A DNA stretch of 64,000 nucleotides, taken from the NCBI RefSeq assembly GCF_002964765.1, contig NZ_PQCF01000006.1:107757-171756 (forward strand), read 5' to 3'. Shown piece after piece: positions 1 through 8,483 of the stretch; within the stretch, counting starts at the first letter, position 1; the number at the start of each line of letters is the position of its first letter. The notes beneath the pieces are model-generated. The model saw nothing but the letters and a program-made list of their open reading frames with translations. It was not told the DNA's origin and made no database searches. The position numbers and the translations under genes are program-made. The DNA is from Pseudoalteromonas sp. T1lg88. Its GTDB lineage: Bacteria; Pseudomonadota; Gammaproteobacteria; Enterobacterales; Alteromonadaceae.

Positions 1-180
1 TGTTCGGCAGCCAGACGCTCCTGCTCTGCTTGCTCTTGAGCCGCTTGTTCAGCAGCCAGACGTTCTTGCTCTGCTTGCTCGCGGGCCGCTTGTTCGGCAG
101 CCAGACGTTCTTGCTCTGCTTGCTCTTGAGCCGCTTGCTCAGCAGCCAGACGTTCCTGCTCGGCTAGCTGCTCGGCCTTT
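1..180 (-). repeat. 45-bp in-frame tandem repeat in the ftsY A domain
   Basis: Four consecutive 45-bp units are visible at 1-45, 46-90, 91-135 and 136-180. They differ by a few bases each and may continue beyond the window edge. Each unit encodes 15 residues of the acidic FtsY A domain, so gain or loss of a unit would keep the reading frame. The fourth unit is degenerate at its end. Confidence 0.85.
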
Positions 181-314
181 TCACGGGCTTCCTCGGCAAG
201 CTGTTCGGCTTGCTCTTCGGCTAGACGCTGTTGCTCTAGCTCCTGTTCCTGTTGTTCTTGCTTATCTTTTTTGCCTAAACCGAACCAAGACAGAAACTTA
301 CTTTTTTTAGCCAT
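1..314 (-). CDS. ftsY: Signal recognition particle receptor FtsY, N-terminal part only
   Basis: Partial gene; only the first 104 codons lie in the window and the GTPase (NG) domain is outside. The protein begins MAKKSKFLSWFGLGKK, an opening typical of gammaproteobacterial FtsY, which docks ribosome-SRP complexes at the inner membrane. The rest of the visible part is an acidic, Glu/Gln/Ala-rich A domain. It is built partly from a 15-residue repeat (core ERLAAEQAAQEQAEQ) present four times at the window edge. Position next to divergent rsmD matches the conserved ftsY/rsmD arrangement. The A domain is known to vary in length and sequence between species. The start is the ATG at 312-314. Confidence 0.88.
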   Translation of the reverse strand, partial: MAKKSKFLSWFGLGKKDKQEQQEQELEQQRLAEEQAEQLAEEAREKAEQLAEQERLAAEQAAQEQAEQERLAAEQAAREQAEQERLAAEQAAQEQAEQERLAAE

Positions 315-480
315 AATCTGAAACCGTACACTCAATATTAAGGTGGGCCATGGGTCTGAAAACGCAGGTATTCCCCCGCCGATATCGACCACCCAAACTC
401 GGGCCGCTGTTGCTAGCGACAAATATTATTTATAATTGCGCGTTATATTATCATTTTCCCAGCATATGGAAAAAGCATAA

Positions 481-1104
481 GTGAGTAAAAGCATGATCGG
501 CCGACGAAAAACGGTAAAAAACAGCCCTAAAAACCACTCTGGTGCCGGACAAATCCGCATTATTGGTGGTCAGCATAGAGGGCGAAAGCTACCGGTTCAT
601 GACGTTCTCGGCTTAAGACCAACAACGGATCGCCTCAAAGAAACCATTTTTAACTGGTTAATGATGGATGTACGTGATGCTAGTGTATTGGACTGCTTTG
701 CCGGGGCCGGAAGCCTGAGCTTTGAAGCCCTGTCACGCTTTGCCAGCGATGCGACCTTGCTTGAACTCGACGCCAAAGCGGCAAAACAACTGGAAGAAAA
801 TGCGCAACTGCTGAACCTGACCAATGCCGAGATAATACGCGGCGATGCCATGGCATTTTTACAATGCCCAGCCAGCCGCCAGTTCGCTCTTGTATTCGTC
901 GACCCGCCCTTTAACCGCAATCTAAGCACGCCATGTTGCGCCGCCCTGGAACAACAAAATTGGCTAAGCGATCAGGCACTTATTTATGTCGAAGTGGAAA
1001 GTGATAATCAGGACTTTTGCGCTCCTGCCAACTGGCAGTTGCTAAAGGAAAAGCAGGCCGGACAGGTTTGGTGCCGACTGTATCAAAGAGTAACGCAGGC
1101 CTAG
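481..1104 (+). CDS. rsmD: 16S rRNA (guanine(966)-N2)-methyltransferase RsmD
   Basis: RsmD methylates G966 of 16S rRNA on assembled 30S subunits using S-adenosylmethionine. The 207-aa product has the N-terminal IRIIGGQHRGRKLPV segment, the SAM-binding motif LDCFAGAGSLSFEAL (around residues 70-84) and the catalytic motif FVDPPF (around 139-144), all characteristic of this family. The length fits. The first usable codon is GTG at 481; an ATG four codons later (493) is an alternative and neither has a strong Shine-Dalgarno. It is divergent from ftsY, the usual arrangement in this group, with about 165 bp between for the two promoters. Confidence 0.95.
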   Translation: MSKSMIGRRKTVKNSPKNHSGAGQIRIIGGQHRGRKLPVHDVLGLRPTTDRLKETIFNWLMMDVRDASVLDCFAGAGSLSFEALSRFASDATLLELDAKAAKQLEENAQLLNLTNAEIIRGDAMAFLQCPASRQFALVFVDPPFNRNLSTPCCAALEQQNWLSDQALIYVEVESDNQDFCAPANWQLLKEKQAGQVWCRLYQRVTQA

Positions 1105-1129
1105 CAAGGGCCAAGCCTGCAAAATAGCC

Positions 1130-1720
1130 TTATATCTCTACGCCAATATTGGTCTGGCCATCGGCAACGGCCAATTGGCGCAGCGCCTTGGCGCTGTCTT
1201 TATCGAGTCGCACCATGGCGGCAACAAAGTCGATTAACTCGCCTAGCACCTCGATTTCATATTCCATCAACGGATGCTGATTCACATCCTGCGCACTGTA
1301 AGGCTGCTCATCGAGTTCAAATTGATATTCGATAAGGCGGGCAACGGTTCCCTGCGCTATTTTACAAACGCTCACATACTCGTGCTCGTCCTTACTCTGC
1401 AAGCCCTGCAACAAGGTCAGCAAGGCGGTGGCGGCATCTATGGCCGGGTATACGCCAAACACATCGAAGTCATTTACCTCGGGCACATTTGGCTCTACCT
1501 TTTCAATCAGTTTTTCTATGCTGATCTTACTCTTAGGCAGCAGGATCTTTTCCCAGCATAAGGCCAGAGCATTGCGCAATACCTCGGGCTCACCAAATTC
1601 AAGGGCCTCACTAAAGAGCGTATAATTTGGCAACATGCGTTCTAACAAGGCCGCCGCTAGGGCCGCCTTTTGCACCGTATTCAACTCACGAATACGCTGA
1701 AAGTTATTAGGCTTCTTCAT
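1130..1720 (-). CDS. DUF416 family protein (YjaG-like)
   Basis: A 196-aa soluble protein whose overall pattern (N-terminal QRIRELNTVQKAALAAALLERMLPNY, central FGVYPAIDAATALLTLL) matches the YjaG/DUF416 family. The family is widespread in Gammaproteobacteria and has no established function. The gene overlaps the end of the upstream DUF2007 gene by 14 bp, so the two are probably translated from one transcript. It converges on rsmD with only 25 bp between them and no convincing terminator. Confidence 0.85.
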   Translation of the reverse strand: MKKPNNFQRIRELNTVQKAALAAALLERMLPNYTLFSEALEFGEPEVLRNALALCWEKILLPKSKISIEKLIEKVEPNVPEVNDFDVFGVYPAIDAATALLTLLQGLQSKDEHEYVSVCKIAQGTVARLIEYQFELDEQPYSAQDVNQHPLMEYEIEVLGELIDFVAAMVRLDKDSAKALRQLAVADGQTNIGVEI

Positions 1721-2033
1721 TTTTATCTTTCATACAGGACCAGCACAAATCGAAACTAGCGGGATTCCACTGCCGACAGAACTGGCACTGCCATTTCGCT
1801 GCTGATGTTTTTGATTGGCGGTATTCTAGCAAGATTTCTTGAGCTGCGGGCAGTTTTATATCGTATACCCAGACACTGACGGTGGTTTCGGCGAAGGGGA
1901 TCTCGCCGAGCGCCCCTTGCAGGGCTTCACCTTTAAGCAGGCATTGAATGCCGGCATGCTCTAGCATGCCTTTGACAATATTGGCCTCGACGCTGTGCTC
2001 AGCGTCAAAGGCCAGTACCCATTTAAAGCTCAT
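1707..2033 (-). CDS. DUF2007-type protein with C-terminal zinc ribbon
   Basis: A 108-aa protein. Residues about 1-75 resemble the DUF2007 (putative signal transducing) fold: repeated chain entry into a ferredoxin-like domain, with AEHSVEANIVKGMLEHAGI at the start. The C-terminus holds two CxxC pairs (WQCQFCRQWNP and DLCWSCMKD) that should bind one zinc. No enzyme motif is visible and its role is unknown. It sits 14 bp downstream of the coiled-coil gene and overlaps the DUF416 gene by 14 bp, suggesting a three-gene operon on the minus strand. The start is an ATG with little Shine-Dalgarno, consistent with translational coupling. Confidence 0.72.
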   Translation of the reverse strand: MSFKWVLAFDAEHSVEANIVKGMLEHAGIQCLLKGEALQGALGEIPFAETTVSVWVYDIKLPAAQEILLEYRQSKTSAAKWQCQFCRQWNPASFDLCWSCMKDKNEEA

Positions 2034-2047
2034 TAGTGCGAGCCGAT

Positions 2048-3493
2048 TTAGGCATCGCTTTGCAGCTGTTTCTGGGCGTAGTCGAACTTAAGTTTATATT
2101 CCATCATTTTTTCTTGCGCCTGCTCAAGCTCATCTTTTAATTCAAGATGCTCTGAGCGCAGGCTGTCAAATGCCTGACGCGCTTGTTTCGAATCATTGTC
2201 GATACGCGAGCGCAGACTTTCATTGCGCTGTTGCTCATCGCGATGACGCGAACCCAGGTTTTCTACCTGAATTTTTAGCTGCTCAATTTCCTGGTTTTCC
2301 TGAGCACTGCGATCTTGCATCTGTTCGAGCTCAGCACTAATGGCGTTTTTCTCTTCATCAAGTGCCTGATTTTGCTCTTCAAGCTCGGCTAAGCGCTGCT
2401 GCAGTTCGGCATGCTGTTGCTGCCACTGCTCTTGCTCCTGTTTCAGTAAGCTGTGCTGTTGCTTAGCTTGCTCTTTTAGCGCTTGCTCATGCAGCTGCTC
2501 TTGCTCTTGCAGTTGCTGCTGTAAATCTTCGATGGCGGCTAACTGCTCACTAAGGCTGGCAATTTCTTGCTGTGCTTGCTCATATTGCTGCTCAGTTTCC
2601 TGCTGCTGCGCTTGGAACTCGGCCAGCTGCTGAGTCAGCTGCTCATTAGCCGCTCTTTGCTCAGCCAATTGCTCCTGTTCGGCATTAAGCTCATTGCGTA
2701 GCTCTTCGCCCAGGTTCTTTAAGCGCTGCACCATCACCTGCTGGTTTTCACCTTCTTCGGTTGATTCATTCAACTGCTCCGATAGATCCGAAAGCTGTTG
2801 GTTTTGACGGCTAACCAGTTGTTCGTAATGAGCAAGCTGTTCTGAAATGGCTTCGTTTTCTTTCTGCAATTCAACAAGCTGCTGTGCCGCTTCCTCACTG
2901 CCCTGTTGTTGCTCGGCCATTTCCTTGAGCTTTTCTTGCCAAGCGATATTGCTTTGACGCTGGCTTTCTAACGCTTGTTTTAATGTTTGATTATCTTTTT
3001 CAAAAGCTGCTTTTTGCTCTCTTAAGGTGGCTACCGCGTTAAGTAACTCTTCACGCTCACCTTGAGAATTATAGTTATCGCTTTCGAGCTCGGTTAATTT
3101 ATGCTTAAGCGCGGCCAGCTCATGTTGTTTTTGTTTTAGCTGCACATGCTCATCGGCATACTGAGCGTTTTCTTGTTGCGCTTCTAGTAATTGACGATTC
3201 TGCGTTGCATAACGCTCTTTTAAAGCTGCAAGCTCACCGCGTACTTCTTCGAGTTGCTCGGCATCACCGGCATCGGTGTTATTACCCAATTGCGCGGCAA
3301 CCAAAGCTATACTCAGCTGTTGACTTAGTTGTGCGGCGAATTGGTGCAGTGGTTGATTGTCTGATGAGTCAGCCAGGGCGTTATTTAATTGCTCCGGCTC
3401 AACGTTAAATAAATCTGCACAGCGCAGTGTGAACTCCTGTGCCAATTTATCTGGCGCCTCTTTTTGTTGAGGCTTACCATTGTTGATAGCCAT
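2048..3493 (-). CDS. Large Gln/Glu-rich coiled-coil protein, function unknown
   Basis: A 481-aa protein with no signal peptide or membrane segment. The first ~75 residues look globular. Residues ~80-475 are almost entirely heptad-like and rich in Gln, Glu, Leu and Ala (for example EEVRGELAALKERY and QLAEFQAQQQETEQQ), as expected for a long coiled coil. I do not recognise a named family; distant matches to SMC-like or myosin-like proteins would be compositional. A strong Shine-Dalgarno (AAGGGGG) lies six bases before the ATG. It is probably the first gene of the coiled-coil/DUF2007/DUF416 operon. A structural or scaffolding role is only a guess. Confidence 0.7.
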   Translation of the reverse strand: MAINNGKPQQKEAPDKLAQEFTLRCADLFNVEPEQLNNALADSSDNQPLHQFAAQLSQQLSIALVAAQLGNNTDAGDAEQLEEVRGELAALKERYATQNRQLLEAQQENAQYADEHVQLKQKQHELAALKHKLTELESDNYNSQGEREELLNAVATLREQKAAFEKDNQTLKQALESQRQSNIAWQEKLKEMAEQQQGSEEAAQQLVELQKENEAISEQLAHYEQLVSRQNQQLSDLSEQLNESTEEGENQQVMVQRLKNLGEELRNELNAEQEQLAEQRAANEQLTQQLAEFQAQQQETEQQYEQAQQEIASLSEQLAAIEDLQQQLQEQEQLHEQALKEQAKQQHSLLKQEQEQWQQQHAELQQRLAELEEQNQALDEEKNAISAELEQMQDRSAQENQEIEQLKIQVENLGSRHRDEQQRNESLRSRIDNDSKQARQAFDSLRSEHLELKDELEQAQEKMMEYKLKFDYAQKQLQSDA

Positions 3494-3695
3494 GTTTCCC
3501 CCTTAACTAGATGCAGGTATTGTTTTTATCACTTAAACCGAACATCTATTCGCATATATATGCTTGATTAAACTTGTCTAATGCCTTAGTTTCTAAGACC
3601 GACAGCAAAATTGTTAATATTAAGCCTGTTATTTGTAAAAAAGTCTAGCCTATAGTTAACATTCCACTATTATAAACTCCAATAATGGAAAAAAG

Positions 3696-4085
3696 ATGAC
3701 ATTAACCACGCCAGCACTACTTTTTCCTGCTATTTCCCTACTACTTTTAGCTTACACAAACCGCTTTTTAGTGCTGGCTCAATTGATCCGTGAACTTAAT
3801 GCTCGTGAGGGTGAAAACATCCGCCCTTTTGTGGTTCAGCAAATCGATAATTTAAAGAAGCGAATTCGCCTTATCCGTACCATGCAGGTGTGGGGTGTTG
3901 TTTCTTTTTTATTATGTACTTTGGCAATGTTTGCGCTATTTGTACAGGTTAATTTGGTCGGCACTATTTTATTTGGTATCAGTTTAGTAGCCTTGATGAT
4001 TTCCCTGCTAACTTCCTTGTATGAAATACATATTTCCTGTGATGCCATTGCCATTGAGCTCGAATCTATAGGACAAAAAAAATAA
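3696..4085 (+). CDS. DUF2721 family membrane protein
   Basis: A 129-aa protein with an N-terminal hydrophobic helix (residues ~5-28), a basic cytoplasmic stretch (QQIDNLKKRIRLIRTMQ) and two further helices around 64-85 and 88-108. This is the layout of the small DUF2721 integral membrane family, which has no assigned function. A GGAAAAAAG Shine-Dalgarno directly precedes the ATG. It stands alone: the upstream neighbour is divergent and the downstream LysR gene is separated by about 240 bp. Confidence 0.75.
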   Translation: MTLTTPALLFPAISLLLLAYTNRFLVLAQLIRELNAREGENIRPFVVQQIDNLKKRIRLIRTMQVWGVVSFLLCTLAMFALFVQVNLVGTILFGISLVALMISLLTSLYEIHISCDAIAIELESIGQKK

Positions 4086-4322
4086 TCCTTTATCATTAAA
4101 ACCAGTCATTACTTTAGCCAGCAGAAAAGGCGTACAACATCAGGTAAATATAGGCCAAAACAGAGTATAAAATTATATTTTTAGGAGCGCTTATTCAGGT
4201 TTCTAATACAAGCGAAAAAACGACTTTTTAGCGGCCCCCCTATTTATTTGGGGTACAATGTACTAATATTGGATTCGGCTACAAAGCAAAGACCTAATAT
4301 ACTTACTTTAAGGGATTTAAAA

Positions 4323-5213
4323 GTGAGATTTGAACAATTAAAGCAGTTTTTAGCACTCGGCTCGTTACGCCATTTTCGTCAGGCCGCAGAACAAACCAAC
4401 ATCAGTACTTCAGCATTAACCCGCAGTATTCAAACACTCGAACAAGAAGTGGGCCATCAACTGGTTAAACGTTCTACCCGTTCGGTAATATTGACCGAGC
4501 AAGGGGAAGTGTTCCTGCATTTTTGCAGACGCACTTTGGACGAATACAGTCAAGTAATTCAACGCTTAGATCATAGCCAGGGGAAACGCGATAACCTCTT
4601 AGTGGTAGGTTACACCAACTCCGCCAGCACCATAGTGCCCGTTTCCTGCGGTCAATTTATGGCCAGGCATCCAGAGATCAAAATTGAGATGCAGCTGCAA
4701 GAAAGCGATGCGCTTTACTCCATGCTCAAGCGCGGCGAAATAGATATTTATGTCAGCGAAGAAGATCAAGACAACAACACCATAGATCTCCACCTGCCCG
4801 ATCAACTGCTGCTCTTTGCCCGTCAGGATCACCCTCTGGCCAACCAGGAATGTATTACTCTGGACGACCTGGCTCCCTATCCATTGTTCGGTTGTTTTTC
4901 ACAGAGCCTGCATGTGCAAAGCATGATAGCCGAAGCGGCACAGCTGCTGAACAAGGGCGATGATATTCGTCTTGGTAGCCTGGGCGAAATCATTAGCTGC
5001 GTAAACAACAACCGCAACATAGCTATTGCCGCCATTGAGCATGCAAAGACCCTAAGTGCTCACCCAGAACTGATACAACTTCGCTCCAACAGCAACTCCA
5101 CTGCGGCTCGCTTTGTGGTCAAAACCCAGCAGGCATCGCAGCCCCATAGCCATCTTGATGAGCTGCTGACAGTCATTACACAAACGGCCAATGCGTTGGG
5201 GTTAGAAGCTTAA
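4323..5213 (+). CDS. LysR family transcriptional regulator
   Basis: LysR-type regulator of about 296 aa. The N-terminal winged helix-turn-helix is clear: FEQLKQFLALGSLRHFRQAA, then ISTSALTRSIQTLEQEVG and LVKRSTRSVILTEQG. It is followed by a periplasmic-binding-like effector domain (about residues 90-290). The open frame extends upstream to an ATG at 4248, but the family normally begins a few residues before the helix-turn-helix. GTG at 4323, preceded by AAGGGAT, is therefore the better start. The neighbours (DUF2721 gene and an oxygenase, both on the same strand) do not reveal its target. Confidence 0.85.
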   Translation: MRFEQLKQFLALGSLRHFRQAAEQTNISTSALTRSIQTLEQEVGHQLVKRSTRSVILTEQGEVFLHFCRRTLDEYSQVIQRLDHSQGKRDNLLVVGYTNSASTIVPVSCGQFMARHPEIKIEMQLQESDALYSMLKRGEIDIYVSEEDQDNNTIDLHLPDQLLLFARQDHPLANQECITLDDLAPYPLFGCFSQSLHVQSMIAEAAQLLNKGDDIRLGSLGEIISCVNNNRNIAIAAIEHAKTLSAHPELIQLRSNSNSTAARFVVKTQQASQPHSHLDELLTVITQTANALGLEA

Positions 5214-5294
5214 AAGTAATACCGTTGATAAAGTTCTCACTGCTTTTCTTTTTCAGCGGTATACTTAGCCACCATTAATTACCCTGTCCCACAT

Positions 5295-5915
5295 GTGAAT
5301 ACAGAATTGTTGTTTGATCGTGTCCTTGATGATGTCCATCAACAAGGCTACGCCATTATTGAGCAAGCCCTGTGCCCAGATCTCACCGCACAACTTTACG
5401 CAACCGCGCAAGCCCAGCTGTCAGCATTTTCTCCAGCCGCTATAGGCCGCCAGGACGAGCAGCAACTAAATTCTGAGGTGAGAAAGGACAAGACCTTGTG
5501 GTTTAGCGGCAGCTGCGCTGCAGAGCGCGATTATTTGGCTGTCATGGAGGCGTTGCGTTTAACCGTAAACAGGCACTTCTATTTAGGTTTATTCGACTAT
5601 GAATGTCACTTTGCCTATTACCAAGCTGGGGATTTCTATAAAAAACACTATGATGCTTTTAAGGGGCGTTCAAACCGAGTGTTAACTACGGTTTTCTATC
5701 TGAATACCCCAGCTCAGGGCGGCGAGCTGTTGATTTATAAACCCCGCTCCAAGGAAATAGCGGAGCGAGTGGCGCCTAAAGCCGGCACCTTGGTAGTATT
5801 TGAAAGCGAACGCTTTATGCATGAGGTTTTGCCAGCGCAACAACCACGCTTTTCCATCGCTGGCTGGTTTAGGAAAAATAACTCCATTGCCGGGGTGATC
5901 GACCCGCCGCGCTAA
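5295..5915 (+). CDS. 2-oxoglutarate/Fe(II)-dependent oxygenase (prolyl 4-hydroxylase-like)
   Basis: A 206-aa cytoplasmic protein of the 2OG-Fe(II) oxygenase superfamily. The iron ligands appear as the HxD pair in KKHYDAFKG (around 118-124) and the distal His in RFMHEVLPA. The Arg of PRFSIAGWFR would bind 2-oxoglutarate, and GGELLIYKP fits the intervening strand. The substrate is unknown; relatives hydroxylate prolines in proteins, for example in EF-Tu in Pseudomonas, but that is not demonstrated here. The start is GTG at 5295: the overlapping ATG at 5293 is followed at once by a stop. Confidence 0.85.
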   Translation: MNTELLFDRVLDDVHQQGYAIIEQALCPDLTAQLYATAQAQLSAFSPAAIGRQDEQQLNSEVRKDKTLWFSGSCAAERDYLAVMEALRLTVNRHFYLGLFDYECHFAYYQAGDFYKKHYDAFKGRSNRVLTTVFYLNTPAQGGELLIYKPRSKEIAERVAPKAGTLVVFESERFMHEVLPAQQPRFSIAGWFRKNNSIAGVIDPPR

Positions 5916-5932
5916 GCAACAAATAGCACGAG

Positions 5933-5954
5933 ATGCGCCCATCATAGGGCGCAT
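5933..5954. terminator. Hairpin between convergent oxygenase and ubiA genes
   Basis: ATGCGCCC, six-base loop, GGGCGCAT: a perfect 8-bp stem between two convergent genes. Neither side has a clear T run, so it may act as a weak bidirectional or transcript-stabilising hairpin rather than a classical intrinsic terminator. Confidence 0.5.
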
Positions 5955-5956
5955 GG

Positions 5957-6832
5957 CTAGTACAAACTCGCCACCAGGCCGATAAAGATGGCCATGCCCA
6001 CATAATGATTATTTAAAAACGCTGCAAAGCAGGCATCGCGGTCTCGTTGGCGACTTAAATACAGCTGACGCATTAACAGTAACGCCGCAACCAAAAGCCC
6101 AAGCCAATAAGGCCAGGTCAACTCGGCCGAGCTACCTATATACACAAGTATGGCCATAAACAGGGTATTAAGAAGCGCCACCATGGCTAAATCACAGCGG
6201 CCAAAAAGAACCGCCGTGGACTTAATGCCAATTTTTACATCATCGTCCCTATCCACCATGGCGTACAGGGTATCGTAGGCAACAGTCCATACTAGATTGG
6301 CAATAAACAACAGCCAGGCCTGCATAGGCACGGTTTCCATCGTTGCCATATAGGCCATAGGAATCGCCCAGCTAAAGGCCGCGCCCAACACCACCTGAGG
6401 CAAATGGGTATAGCGCTTCATAAAGGGATAACAGGCTGCCAGGGCCAAGGCTGCAAAAGACAGGACTAGGGTCTGCCAATTGAGCAATAAAACCAAGACA
6501 AAAGCCAGCAGGATAAGCAAGACGAATAAACTTAGCGCCTCACCAGCACTGACCTTGCCTGCGGCCAGTGGCCGAGCCTGCGTACGTGCTACGGCGCCGT
6601 CTACCTTGCGATCGGCAAAGTCATTGATCACACAGCCGGCGCTGCGCATCACAAACACTCCGGCGGAAAAAATCACTATCAGCTCAATGGCCGGCCAGGT
6701 CGCATCACCGGCTGCCAACCACAAAGCCCAGAGCGTTGGCCATAGCAACAACAAGGTGCCTATGGGCTTGTCGGTGCGCATAAGCTGCTTATAGTAAGGC
6801 CAGTGCGCCCACTGCAATGCTGCTAACTTCAT
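5957..6832 (-). CDS. ubiA: 4-hydroxybenzoate octaprenyltransferase UbiA
   Basis: UbiA attaches the polyprenyl tail to 4-hydroxybenzoate, the first membrane step of ubiquinone synthesis. The 291-aa product is strongly hydrophobic with multiple membrane helices. It carries both Asp-rich motifs that bind Mg-diphosphate: NDFADRKVDG (residues 70-79) and DTLYAMVDRDDD (187-198). The length is normal for the family. It overlaps the upstream ubiC by 4 bp (ATGA), so the two are translationally coupled and supply consecutive steps of the pathway. Confidence 0.96.
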   Translation of the reverse strand: MKLAALQWAHWPYYKQLMRTDKPIGTLLLLWPTLWALWLAAGDATWPAIELIVIFSAGVFVMRSAGCVINDFADRKVDGAVARTQARPLAAGKVSAGEALSLFVLLILLAFVLVLLLNWQTLVLSFAALALAACYPFMKRYTHLPQVVLGAAFSWAIPMAYMATMETVPMQAWLLFIANLVWTVAYDTLYAMVDRDDDVKIGIKSTAVLFGRCDLAMVALLNTLFMAILVYIGSSAELTWPYWLGLLVAALLLMRQLYLSRQRDRDACFAAFLNNHYVGMAIFIGLVASLY

Positions 6833-7395
6833 AGGTAGGCATAAGCTCCAGGTAAAAACACCTCACACACCATAATCTGCTGCCCAGTTAGATTAAAGCG
6901 GCTGCGACGCCCCCATAACGGCTGGTTTGGCAAATTAAAGGATTGGGTCAGCGCCAGAAGATCAGCATTAGCGCTAAAGTCAGCAACCTGTAATTGTTGA
7001 CGGGACAATTGAGGGTCCTGAAAAATCACCTCACCCAAGGGCGTAGCGCCCAGATGAGTCAGATCCACACCCTGCTCTGCGTGCTCATAGCAGGGGATCC
7101 AGCTTTGGGCATACACCATAGGGCGATTATCACAAAACAAGATAACTTCACGCACACGCACCTGCTGGGTATCGCAGGTAAATATATCGCCTTGGTAAGC
7201 AGCAGCATCCACAAGACGCTCGCTCAGCACCTCAACGGCAAACTGCTCGGAAAATGATTTCAGCCGCCGGGTAAGTGAATTTGGCTCGACCAACCAGTCA
7301 AGCAATTGCGCGGATAAGGAGACGCGCTCAACATCTTGCCATTGCGCCTGCAGCGAAAGGGGATAAGTAGGCAAAGGACCACTCGAATAAATCAA
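6829..7395 (-). CDS. ubiC: Chorismate pyruvate-lyase UbiC
   Basis: UbiC converts chorismate to 4-hydroxybenzoate plus pyruvate, feeding UbiA. The 188-aa product shows the family signatures LLDWLVEPNSLTRRL, VREVILFCDNRP, HLGATPLGEVIF and the C-terminal LWGRRSRFNLTG with the conserved Arg and a Glu in VCEVFLP. It is somewhat longer than the E. coli enzyme (165 aa). The start appears to be a TTG at 7393-7395; no ATG or GTG lies near the position expected from family length, so the exact start is uncertain. First gene of ubiC-ubiA. Confidence 0.93.
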   Translation of the reverse strand: MIYSSGPLPTYPLSLQAQWQDVERVSLSAQLLDWLVEPNSLTRRLKSFSEQFAVEVLSERLVDAAAYQGDIFTCDTQQVRVREVILFCDNRPMVYAQSWIPCYEHAEQGVDLTHLGATPLGEVIFQDPQLSRQQLQVADFSANADLLALTQSFNLPNQPLWGRRSRFNLTGQQIMVCEVFLPGAYAYL

Positions 7396-7645
7396 AAAAA
7401 CACCGCAGGATCATACCACCGCTGAGGCAATGGCTAAAGAGATGTGTTTGCCGCTGTGCTGTTGCATTTTGCTTGTCCGCAAAACTACGAGCACCTAAGG
7501 TAGCGCTAGAGGAGTTAATTATAGCGATCGCGCCTTATGCATTTTGCAATTAACAAGGTGTTTTAGCAGGATTAATTATTCACATTGGCGGGTACTAAGA
7601 GAGCCTAAAAAATGCTTAGAGTGCGTTAAGGTTCTGCTCCAACAA

Positions 7646-7675
7646 GTAAAAAAGCGACCTAGGTCGCTTTTTTAC
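7646..7675 (-). terminator. Perfect 30-bp palindrome containing the glpG stop codon; intrinsic terminator
   Basis: The bases from 7646 to 7675 are a perfect inverted repeat centred on CCTAGG, with A6 on one side and T6 on the other. On the minus strand the stem GCGACC/GGTCGC followed by TTTTTT makes an intrinsic terminator. The glpG stop codon (TAG, 7659-7661) lies in the centre of the stem, so the last codons of glpG form part of the terminator. Confidence 0.85.
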
Positions 7676-8483
7676 TATTACCACTGAATGCCATAAACAC
7701 AGCTATCAGCATGCCGCTAAGCAGGCCTCCCAAGTGCGCCCAATTGGCCATGGGCATAAAGAAGGTATCGGTAAAACCAAAGGCCAGCCACAGCAATAAA
7801 AAGCCTATCATACCCTTGGTCATCATCGGCTTGGTCTTCGCCAACAAGGGGTAAATCCAGCAAAAGCCGACCTGGGCATACACCACACCGGAGAGGCCGC
7901 CAAAATTAGGCCCCACCATTAAATACTGCGCCCAGCTGCTCACCAAGGAGCCAAGAATAAACACACTTACCAGCGTCAGTTTTGAGGTTTGTCGCTCAAT
8001 AGCGGGCCCCAAAGTCAGCCACCATAACACATTGAAAATAATGTGAAGCGCGGAAAAGTGGACGATAGATGGCGTCAACCAGGACAAGGGCTGTGCGGGG
8101 TTAAACTGCAGCAGCGGGAAAATCTCGGTAAACTGACCCAACAAAAATAAGGCATAGATGAGTATGCTAAGAATACTCACGCCTTTAACCAGCAGGCTTA
8201 ACTGGTTAAAACGCTGTAGCAGGTTCAGCTTAGTGCCGCCGTAAACCAGGCCCGAGTCGGTACGGCCACTTTGCCAGGCCGCATCCGCATAACGGGGGTG
8301 TTCTGGCTGTGCCTGAAATTCTTGCCATAACGGCTGAACCTGATGGAAATGCTCTGGGGCAACGCCAATGATCACATGGCCCTGCTCGCCTTGTCGTAGC
8401 GCACCCACAAAGCCCTTAGTGCCGATATAATCGACAAAGCCTTGTGCCGCGCGCACATTATTGGTGCTGCCTAGTTCAATCAT
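7659..8483 (-). CDS. glpG: Rhomboid intramembrane serine protease GlpG
   Basis: GlpG cleaves membrane proteins within the inner membrane. The 274-aa product has an N-terminal cytoplasmic domain (about 1-90) and then six predicted helices. The catalytic Ser is S198 in FGGLSGVVYA and the general-base His is H250 in NWAHLGGLLSG. H147 and N151 match the oxyanion residues (compare S201, H254, H150 and N154 of E. coli GlpG, from memory). The start overlaps the end of glpE by 4 bp (ATGA). The stop codon lies inside the palindromic terminator at 7646-7675. Confidence 0.95.
   Translation of the reverse strand: MIELGSTNNVRAAQGFVDYIGTKGFVGALRQGEQGHVIIGVAPEHFHQVQPLWQEFQAQPEHPRYADAAWQSGRTDSGLVYGGTKLNLLQRFNQLSLLVKGVSILSILIYALFLLGQFTEIFPLLQFNPAQPLSWLTPSIVHFSALHIIFNVLWWLTLGPAIERQTSKLTLVSVFILGSLVSSWAQYLMVGPNFGGLSGVVYAQVGFCWIYPLLAKTKPMMTKGMIGFLLLWLAFGFTDTFFMPMANWAHLGGLLSGMLIAVFMAFSGNSKKAT

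Noticed and set aside
1095..1119. Possible terminator between rsmD and the DUF416 gene (GCAGGC...GCCTGC)
   Set aside because: The loop is 14 bases, the stem only 6 and there is no T run; not convincing.
4236..4263. C-run/G-run hairpin and GTACAATGTAC palindrome upstream of the first LysR gene
   Set aside because: Could be an autoregulatory site, but it is short, partly homopolymeric and has no second copy to support it.
4248..4322. 25-codon N-terminal extension of the LysR regulator from ATG 4248
   Set aside because: LysR proteins begin close to the helix-turn-helix, and a better-placed GTG with AAGGGAT lies at 4323.
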